Assembly (NCBI GenBank): GCA_002877875.1
Contig: PNIE01000027.1
Span: 1 to 19,834 of the forward strand
Direction of reading: 5' to 3'
Length of the DNA: 19,834 bases
Source of the DNA: Caldimicrobium thiodismutans
GTDB lineage: Bacteria; Desulfobacterota; Thermodesulfobacteria; Thermodesulfobacteriales; Thermodesulfobacteriaceae
Shown: in pieces, positions 14,572 to 19,834 of the stretch
Position numbering within the stretch: position 1 is the first letter of the stretch
How the letters are laid out: each line of letters opens with the position of its first letter
Program-made: the position numbers and the translations under genes
The notes under the pieces: generated by a model
Told to the model about the DNA's origin: nothing
What the model saw: only the letters and a program-made list of their open reading frames with translations
Databases searched by the model: none

Positions 14572-17082
14572 TTAACTGCTTGGAAGGGTAGGAGCTGGAT
14601 ATCCAAGATAATAACCTTGGCCAAACTCAACCCCCAGTTCCTTTAAAGTTTCTGCTATTTCCTTATTTTCAACATATTCCGCTATTATTTTGATATTCAA
14701 TCTTTTACAGAGAGCAAGGATACTCTCCACTATAGCAAGATCAACGAGAGACTTTTGAGATAGACCTACCACAAATTCTCCTTCTAATTTTACTAAATCA
14801 ATCAAGAAATGCTTTATATATTGGAAGGAGGAAAAGCCTGAACCAAAGTCATCTATGCAGAACTTAAAACCATAACTCTGTAGATTTTTAATAAAACTTT
14901 CAAGTAATTTCAGATTTTTTACAGTTTCTCTTTCTGTAAGCTCAAAAACCATCTTTTCTGGAGGATAATTATATTTCTTTACAAGCTCTTTTATTCTCTC
15001 TAAAAATTCTGGTATAATCAAACCCTTAGGACTAAGATTAAAGAAGAGATATTCTTTATAGTTTTTCTCCTTGGCCAAGCTGAGGGCTTTTTCCATGTTA
15101 ATAAAATCCATCTCCATGATTAAACCTAAGGTCTCAGCTATATTAATAAACCTCTGAGCCGGAATAATTTCTTCCTCCACAAGAACTCTCATTAAAACTT
15201 CACATCCCAAGAGTTCACCTGTTTGAAGATTATATATAGGTTGAAAATAGGGAATAATTTTTTTATTTTCAACAGCCTCCTTAACAAGCAGTCTTATTTC
15301 AGTAATCTCTCGGTAATAATTAAAAATTTCCTCAGTGGTTGGATAAACTATTAAATTTTTTCCTTCCCTTTTTGCCTTATACATTAAAGTATCAGCTAAA
15401 ACAAAAAGGTCTTTGCTTGTTTCACCATGATCAGGAAAGATAACTATTCCAAAGGAGGCTGTCACTGAAACCATTTTTCCATCAGGAGCTTCCATTTTAA
15501 AATTTTGCAAATTTTCTTTTATTCTTTCAGCTACAGACGCTGCTTGAGTTAAACCACACATAGGAAGAATCATAGTAAATTCATCTCCACCATATCTGGC
15601 AAGTATATCTCCCTTTCTTTTACTATTTTCTAAAATTTTTGCGACTTCGACTAAGAATTTATCTCCAAAGTGATGCCCGTAAGTATCATTAATTAATTTA
15701 AAATTATCTAAATCTATAAAAATTAAAGCAAATTTATAGTTATATCTTTTGGCTCTTTCAACCTCGTAGTTTAAAAGCTCCCAAAATACTCTTTGATTGT
15801 AAAGATGAGTTAGAGGATCACGAGTAGCATAAAATTCAAGTTCCTTAGTATATTTGGTGATAGCCTTTACAGAACCAATCACATTTAGAAGAGAAGTTAA
15901 AATACTTTCAATAGCTATTTCCTCTGTAGGAGTTAAATTTTTAGGTAAAAGCCCAACCCCAACAATTCCCCCAATCTTTGGAGTGGTAAGAACTATACTT
16001 TTAAACCTGAAAGAAAAGAGATCTGAACTCTTCGGAAAAGGTTGTTCAACATTTTTATAAACAATATGGTGGACAAAGCTAAGTTGATTTAGAGAAAGGT
16101 TATTAACAATTAAATCTTTTATTTTAGTTTCCAAAAAGCTTATTAATTCCTGAGAGGGATTTCTCAACCAAAAGACTTCTATATCGTAAATTTCATCTTC
16201 TACATAAAAGATAGCAAAAATTACAGGAATCTCTATAATTTTATTGATCTCTACTAAAAGGTTTTTTATGTAATCCTTCCAATCCCTCATAAATTCGGAA
16301 GTGATAATAAATTTTTCCAACAATTTTATTTCAAATTCAAAGACCTTTCGGTCAACAGCTAGTTTTTTAACAGACTCAATAAAGGTATCTAAATTTTTAA
16401 AAAGTTCATCACATTCATAGATTCCAGTTCTTGAACTCTCTAAGAGCTCCTCAGTTTGTATTAATTCGTCAAATTTAGAGGCCTTTGTAATCAGCTCTCT
16501 TAATTCTAAGATTATTTTCTCAATTCTTCTTGCTTGAATTTTTCCTATGAGGTAAACCCCTAATAAAGGGAAAATAGAAAAAATTAAAAGAAAAAGGATA
16601 AGGTCCTTTTTAAATTTATTTAAATCTTCTTTGTAAAAGTAGTGGATAGTAAGAATTCCAAGAAGATTTCCTTCTTTAACTCCTTGGTGACAAATAAGAC
16701 ACTCCTTTTTAGCTCTGAGATTATATTGAATCTTTAATTTTCCCTCTTCTTTAACGATCAAGAAATCCTTTTCAGAGAGAGGAAGTTTATTATCTTTGCG
16801 ATACTCTATTTCTGCTTTTATTTTCTCACTTTGAAAAGATTTCAAAAAATTTTCTATTTCTTCTTTGGTAAAACCCATTTTCATGCCTTGATAAAGAGAC
16901 ATAAATAAAGTTTTGGCCTCAATTATGGAGTTATCAATAATTATTCTCTCCAGGTAGGTTTTAGCTATGAAGTAAAAGAATCCATAAAGTAAAATAGAAA
17001 GTATGAGATGACCAAATAGGGCATGAAAAAAAGCTTGTGATGTAATTTCGTCATTGTATTTAAACTTTAACCTATTTTTCAA
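14572..17082 (-). CDS. membrane c-di-GMP enzyme: haem-c periplasmic sensor, GAF-like, GGDEF and EAL domains
   Basis: An 836-aa inner-membrane signalling protein. Transmembrane segments lie at about 20-42 and 161-180; the loop between them (43-160) is periplasmic and carries CLICH (128-132), a CxxCH haem-c attachment motif. A linker and GAF-like region follow (about 185-410). The GGDEF domain (415-580) has an intact active site RYGGDEF (496-502) and an inhibitory site RKGD (489-492), so diguanylate cyclase activity with product inhibition is expected. The EAL domain (595-830) reads EVL at 628-630 but keeps Asn682, Glu714, Asp744-Asp745, Lys765, Glu802 and Gln822, so phosphodiesterase activity is plausible; AEYVE replaces the common AEGVE. 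The start is TTG at 17082 beside a T9 tract. The likely role is redox or gas sensing. Confidence 0.88.
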   Translation of the reverse strand: MKNRLKFKYNDEITSQAFFHALFGHLILSILLYGFFYFIAKTYLERIIIDNSIIEAKTLFMSLYQGMKMGFTKEEIENFLKSFQSEKIKAEIEYRKDNKLPLSEKDFLIVKEEGKLKIQYNLRAKKECLICHQGVKEGNLLGILTIHYFYKEDLNKFKKDLILFLLIFSIFPLLGVYLIGKIQARRIEKIILELRELITKASKFDELIQTEELLESSRTGIYECDELFKNLDTFIESVKKLAVDRKVFEFEIKLLEKFIITSEFMRDWKDYIKNLLVEINKIIEIPVIFAIFYVEDEIYDIEVFWLRNPSQELISFLETKIKDLIVNNLSLNQLSFVHHIVYKNVEQPFPKSSDLFSFRFKSIVLTTPKIGGIVGVGLLPKNLTPTEEIAIESILTSLLNVIGSVKAITKYTKELEFYATRDPLTHLYNQRVFWELLNYEVERAKRYNYKFALIFIDLDNFKLINDTYGHHFGDKFLVEVAKILENSKRKGDILARYGGDEFTMILPMCGLTQAASVAERIKENLQNFKMEAPDGKMVSVTASFGIVIFPDHGETSKDLFVLADTLMYKAKREGKNLIVYPTTEEIFNYYREITEIRLLVKEAVENKKIIPYFQPIYNLQTGELLGCEVLMRVLVEEEIIPAQRFINIAETLGLIMEMDFINMEKALSLAKEKNYKEYLFFNLSPKGLIIPEFLERIKELVKKYNYPPEKMVFELTERETVKNLKLLESFIKNLQSYGFKFCIDDFGSGFSSFQYIKHFLIDLVKLEGEFVVGLSQKSLVDLAIVESILALCKRLNIKIIAEYVENKEIAETLKELGVEFGQGYYLGYPAPTLPSS

Positions 17083-17089
17083 AAAAAAA
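17081..17089 (-). repeat. T9 homopolymer at the start of the haem-sensor gene
   Basis: Nine consecutive T on the minus strand (A on plus) lie between an ATG (17092-17090) and the in-frame reading of the gene. With nine T the ATG frame stops at once (TAG); with eight it would run straight into the long reading frame. Confidence 0.8.
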
Positions 17090-17126
17090 CATAGATTTTG
17101 TTTAATTATTTTTTAAAAAAGCTGAA

Positions 17127-17155
17127 ATTATAAGGCTTTTCTTCTTCCCTGTTAT
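17127..17155 (-). promoter_or_regulatory. promoter candidate for the GGDEF-EAL gene
   Basis: On the minus strand, a perfect -10 TATAAT (17127-17132), a 17-bp spacer and a weak -35 ATAACA (17150-17155, 4 of 6). Transcription would begin near 17120, about 28 nt before the ATG at 17092 and 38 nt before the TTG at 17082. Confidence 0.55.
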
Positions 17156-17237
17156 TACTATTAGTCTACCCCATTACCTTACTCTTTAGAAGGCCACTTT
17201 GAAAATCTCTTTTCCATGAATTAAGCTAAATTCTTTC

Positions 17238-17266
17238 TTGACTTAATAGAAAATATCTTTTAATAT
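17238..17266 (+). promoter_or_regulatory. promoter of the CDP-alcohol transferase/riboflavin reductase pair, probably leaderless
   Basis: TTGACT (17238-17243), a 17-bp spacer, TAATAT (17261-17266). Only 8 nt separate the -10 from the ATG at 17275, so transcription should start at or within a few bases of the start codon. No Shine-Dalgarno is present. Confidence 0.6.
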
Positions 17267-17274
17267 TAAAAATT

Positions 17275-17901
17275 ATGAATCTTACAGGAAAAAGAAATGT
17301 CTTACAAAAGTTTTATCTCCCTCTGGCTTATCTCTTATTTTGGTTTCAAACTCCTCCTAATATAATTACCTTGACTTCTCTTATTCTCGGAACAGCTGCA
17401 GCCTTAGCTTATTATTACGACCATTTACTTTCTGCCTTTCTTTTTCTTTTACTTTCAGGGCTTTTTGATCTCGCAGATGGAACGGTAGCTCGTCTTTCCG
17501 GAAGGCAAACTAAATTTGGAGCTGTTTTTGATTGGATAGCTGATAAATGGGTAGATGGCCTGGTTTTAGGTACAGTGGGTTATTTTTATGCTGGGCCTGT
17601 GTGGGCAACTTTTGCTATAACTCTCTCCTTACTGCATTCTTTTATTAAACCTGTAGCTTATGCAGAAATTGGATATCAAGATAGAGTAAAGGGTAAAATC
17701 TTTGACCCCCTTGAAGGAGTTGGCTTTTTTGGGAGGCCAGAGACTCATCTTACTTTACTCCTTTTTACTCTCTTTGAAAAAACCCATTTCCCTTTTGGTT
17801 TAAATATGGCCATCAAAGTTATAACAGTTTTAACAGCCCTCTCTTTAATTCAGCGCATCCTCTATTTGTATAAAACCTATAGGAAGGTGGAAGATGAATA
17901 G
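17275..17901 (+). CDS. CDP-alcohol phosphatidyltransferase family membrane enzyme
   Basis: A 208-aa integral membrane enzyme that joins a CDP-activated lipid to an alcohol. The family motif is perfect: DLADGTVAR...G...D...D, with Asp65, Asp68, Gly69, Ala72, Arg73, Gly82, Asp86 and Asp90. About five or six hydrophobic segments surround it. The PNIITLTSLILG run (28-39) and the GRPETHLTLLLF segment (about 153-164) recall phosphatidylinositol/archaetidylinositol-phosphate synthase-like members, but the acceptor alcohol cannot be read from sequence; glycerol 3-phosphate or an inositol phosphate are both possible. It overlaps the following reductase gene by 8 bp. Confidence 0.85.
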   Translation: MNLTGKRNVLQKFYLPLAYLLFWFQTPPNIITLTSLILGTAAALAYYYDHLLSAFLFLLLSGLFDLADGTVARLSGRQTKFGAVFDWIADKWVDGLVLGTVGYFYAGPVWATFAITLSLLHSFIKPVAYAEIGYQDRVKGKIFDPLEGVGFFGRPETHLTLLLFTLFEKTHFPFGLNMAIKVITVLTALSLIQRILYLYKTYRKVEDE

Positions 17902-18559
17902 ACCCTACATCATAATCGTTTCAGAGGTTACCTTAGACGGAAAACTAACTCTTTACAGAGGAGCCTCCTCCAAGGAATTAATGAGTCTTATGACCCAAAA
18001 GGTATATCAATACCTCCACAGCATTAGAGCGCAAGTAGATGGCATTATGGTTGGTTGTGAAACAGTTAGGACTGATGATCCCAGTTTAACCGTCCGTTAT
18101 GTAGAAGGAAAAAATCCCATAAGAATCATTCCCTGTTCCACAGCTAATGTTCCCTATAATGCCCAGATTTTTTCAAAGGATGCTCCCACTATTATAGTTA
18201 CTACGGATAGAGCCCCCAAGGAGAGGGTTGAAAAAATTAAAGAACTTGGAGCAGAAGTCATCTATGCTGGTGAGGAGCTTGTTGATTTTAAAAGACTTCT
18301 TCCTATCCTCTATGAGAAAGGGATAAAAAAACTTATGGTTGAAGGAGGCGCCTCTATAAACTGGGAGTTTGTCCGTCTTGGGTTCGTAGATGAATTGAGA
18401 ATTATACATCTTCCAGTAGTAATAGGGGGTGAGAATGTTCCCACCTTGGTGGGAGGTGAAGGCTTTAAAAGTTTAAAAAGACTTATGCATTTTCAAATTA
18501 TGAATCACTTTGTGATTGATAATTTCCTTATAACTGAATGGAAGGTTGTAAAAACTTAA
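17894..18559 (+). CDS. 2,5-diamino-6-ribosylamino-4(3H)-pyrimidinone 5'-phosphate reductase, archaeal type
   Basis: A 221-aa protein of the RibD C-terminal (dihydrofolate reductase-like) family, acting with NAD(P)H in riboflavin synthesis. The N terminus RPYIIIVSEVTLDGKLT (3-19), VDGIMVGCETVRTDDPSLTVR (48-68) and the C-terminal KKLMVEGGASINWEFVRLGFVDEL (about 145-168) match the stand-alone reductases typical of archaea and plants/fungi rather than the bifunctional bacterial RibD, because there is no deaminase domain. The start at 17894 overlaps the upstream gene by 8 bp (GGAAGGTGGAAG before it as ribosome site). Its TAA stop overlaps the stop codon of the convergent dehydrogenase. Whether it replaces or duplicates a RibD elsewhere is unknown. 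Confidence 0.87.
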   Translation: MNRPYIIIVSEVTLDGKLTLYRGASSKELMSLMTQKVYQYLHSIRAQVDGIMVGCETVRTDDPSLTVRYVEGKNPIRIIPCSTANVPYNAQIFSKDAPTIIVTTDRAPKERVEKIKELGAEVIYAGEELVDFKRLLPILYEKGIKKLMVEGGASINWEFVRLGFVDELRIIHLPVVIGGENVPTLVGGEGFKSLKRLMHFQIMNHFVIDNFLITEWKVVKT

Positions 18560-19716
18560 CCTTCGTAGGCTATTTCATAAATCTCCTGAACTATTTCTTT
18601 ATTAAATTCCCTTTCAGCCTTCCAAATAAAAAGGATCTCACAGGCCTTTTCAATAAGTTGGGGAAGATCCTCCTTCTTTAATCCACATTCTTTTAAGGAT
18701 TTTGGTAAATTAAAATAGTTAAGAATATCCTCAAAGGCCTTAAGACCTCTTTTAGCCAAATCTTTTCCCTCTTCAAGATCAAAAACTTTACGATAAAATC
18801 TCCTAACCACAGCCTGATGTCCAAATCTTTTTAAATAGGCCCTCATAAGGATAGTTAAACCCAGACCATGAGGAAAATCAAAAGTTCCACTTAAAGGATG
18901 TTCAAGGGAATGGAGAAAAAAGCGATAAGCTCCCACACCAGCCCGAACCCAAGGGGAAAGGGCTAAAGTTGAAATCCACATAACTTGAGCCCTGGCTGAA
19001 TAATTCTCTGGCTCAAGATAAGCCTTTTTCCCCTCTTTTATAAGCCTCTTCATCAAGGTAACAAGCAGATCCTCACAAAGATTTTCCTCGTAATATAGGC
19101 GAAAATGGAAGAATTCAAAGAGATGGGAAAGGATATCCATAACACCATAGGCTGTATAATTTGGGGGGACTGTGAAGGTTAAAGTGGGGTCTAAATAAGA
19201 AACTTTGGGGAACAGACAGCTTGCCCTAAGACTCAACTTAATTTTCTTTTCATCATGGGTTATAACCGTAACCTCATTAGCTTCTGAGCCAGAACCGGAG
19301 ATAGTAGGTATAGTAATAATAGGCAAAGCCCTCTCAGGGACACCCTTTCTTTCAAAGAAATCCCAAATTTTCTCTCCATAGAAATAGCCACAGGAAATAG
19401 CTTTGGCTGCATCAATGACACTTCCTCCTCCTACCGCCACTATGAAATCAGGGTTAAATTCCTTGGCAAGCCTTATACCCTCAATTACTTGGGAAAGAGT
19501 TGGATTGGGTTTTATTCCTCCAAATTCAACCCAGTCTATGCCCTTTTTTTTAAAGGCTTCAAGAATAAAGTCGTATAAGCCAGTTTTTTTTAAATGAGAT
19601 TTACCATAGATAAAAAAGGCTTTTTTACCGAAATCTGAAAGGTCCTTTGAAAATCTTTTTAAAGAGTCCTTTCCAAAAAAAATTATGGGAGGAAAATAAA
19701 ATTCAAAATCTTTCAT
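18556..19716 (-). CDS. iron-containing alcohol dehydrogenase
   Basis: A 386-aa group III (Fe-type) dehydrogenase, near the butanol dehydrogenase/YqhD branch, reducing aldehydes or oxidising alcohols with NAD(P)H. The cofactor loop GGGSVIDAAKA (96-106) and PTISGSGSEAN (137-147) are typical. The metal ligands are Asp194, His198, His269 and His283 (spacing 4, 71 and 14). I chose the ATG at 19716 because MKDFEFYFPPIIFFGK is the usual N terminus; the reading frame extends 12 codons upstream to a GTG at 19752, but that stretch is the terminator hairpin itself. No clear ribosome site precedes the ATG. The substrate is unknown. Confidence 0.9.
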   Translation of the reverse strand: MKDFEFYFPPIIFFGKDSLKRFSKDLSDFGKKAFFIYGKSHLKKTGLYDFILEAFKKKGIDWVEFGGIKPNPTLSQVIEGIRLAKEFNPDFIVAVGGGSVIDAAKAISCGYFYGEKIWDFFERKGVPERALPIITIPTISGSGSEANEVTVITHDEKKIKLSLRASCLFPKVSYLDPTLTFTVPPNYTAYGVMDILSHLFEFFHFRLYYEENLCEDLLVTLMKRLIKEGKKAYLEPENYSARAQVMWISTLALSPWVRAGVGAYRFFLHSLEHPLSGTFDFPHGLGLTILMRAYLKRFGHQAVVRRFYRKVFDLEEGKDLAKRGLKAFEDILNYFNLPKSLKECGLKKEDLPQLIEKACEILFIWKAEREFNKEIVQEIYEIAYEG

Positions 19717-19725
19717 ATCTAATAT

Positions 19726-19750
19726 AAAAAGAGGGGACCAGAAGGCCCCC
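19726..19750 (-). terminator. intrinsic terminator between the partial gene and the alcohol dehydrogenase
   Basis: On the minus strand GGGGGCC-TTCT-GGTCCCC (19750-19733) forms a 7-bp stem with one G-U pair and a four-base loop, followed by TCTTTTT. It lies 22 bp after the stop of the upstream gene and only about 9 nt before the dehydrogenase ATG. Confidence 0.75.
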
Positions 19751-19772
19751 ACTTGAGAAAGTGATTTCTTAA

Positions 19773-19834
19773 TTATTTTCCAAAAAGAGCCTTTCTTCCC
19801 TGGATAATTTCTTCAACTACAGAGGGATCAGCAA
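19773..19834 (-). CDS. C-terminal end of an unidentified protein
   Basis: The last 19 codons and TAA stop of a gene that continues beyond the right edge, ending ADPSVVEEIIQGRKALFGK. The fragment is too short to assign. The codon use, stop and following terminator on the same strand support a real gene end. Confidence 0.6.
   Translation of the reverse strand, partial: ADPSVVEEIIQGRKALFGK

Noticed and set aside
19717..19752. GTG-started N-terminal extension of the alcohol dehydrogenase
   Set aside because: These 12 codons are the terminator hairpin and its T tract, no ribosome site precedes the GTG, and family members begin at the downstream Met.
1..19834. CRISPR array, tRNA, rRNA, insertion sequence or defence island
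   Set aside because: No regularly spaced repeats, no cloverleaf or rRNA-like stretch, and no transposase, integrase or restriction gene was seen; nearly all of the sequence is accounted for by metabolic genes.

Overview
The window is AT-rich, densely packed bacterial chromosome. Its proteins are rich in Lys, Glu, Ile and Phe. Genes overlap or nearly touch, Shine-Dalgarno sites of the GGAGG type appear before several of them, and TTGACA/TATAAT-like promoters can be seen. The gene content (futalosine-type menaquinone synthesis, a two-subunit biotin-dependent carboxylase, a c-type haem sensor, DapB, MurI and KdsD for a Gram-negative envelope, and a stand-alone archaeal-type RibD reductase) suggests an anaerobic or microaerophilic, probably thermophilic, Gram-negative bacterium. 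Thermodesulfobacteriota (Thermodesulfobacterium/Caldimicrobium-like) is my best guess. It rests on overall impression, not on a marker gene. I see no rRNA, tRNA, CRISPR array, insertion sequence or phage gene.

Layout. (1) 1-991, minus: an unidentified 128-aa gene overlapping kdsD, which runs off the left edge. (2) 1075-5410, plus: a tight operon of cobO-type corrinoid adenosyltransferase, mqnC, an aminofutalosine deaminase-like amidohydrolase, mqnA and a menG/ubiE methyltransferase; every junction overlaps. (3) 5412-8966, minus: biotin carboxylase followed by a carboxyltransferase with a biotin carrier domain, driven by a clear promoter at 8984-9012. (4) 8967-9293: the only gene-free stretch above 300 bp, a divergent regulatory region. 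(5) 9294-14502, plus: rlmE, an sbcD-like nuclease, dapB, a cysteine-poor Mrp-type ATPase, a DUF364 protein, a three-helix membrane protein and murI, all within 18 nt of each other or overlapping. (6) 14572-17082, minus: a membrane c-di-GMP enzyme (GGDEF plus EAL) with a periplasmic CxxCH haem-c motif. (7) 17275-18559, plus: a CDP-alcohol phosphatidyltransferase and an archaeal-type riboflavin reductase. (8) 18556-19834, minus: an iron-type alcohol dehydrogenase, preceded by a terminator hairpin and the last 19 codons of an unidentified gene.

How they fit together. Regions 2 and 6 concern anaerobic respiration: menaquinone synthesis, and a haem sensor that could tie redox or gas state to c-di-GMP. 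Region 3 is anaplerotic or CO2-fixing carboxylation with an unresolved substrate. Region 5 mixes peptidoglycan/lysine precursors (dapB, murI), rRNA methylation and DNA repair with an unexplained Mrp/DUF364/membrane trio.

I found no clear-cut new defence or mobile system. The most interesting points are the haem-c GGDEF-EAL protein with a T9 tract at its start, the divergent carboxylase pair, the cysteine-less Mrp next to DUF364, and the apparently leaderless archaeal-type riboflavin/lipid gene pair.
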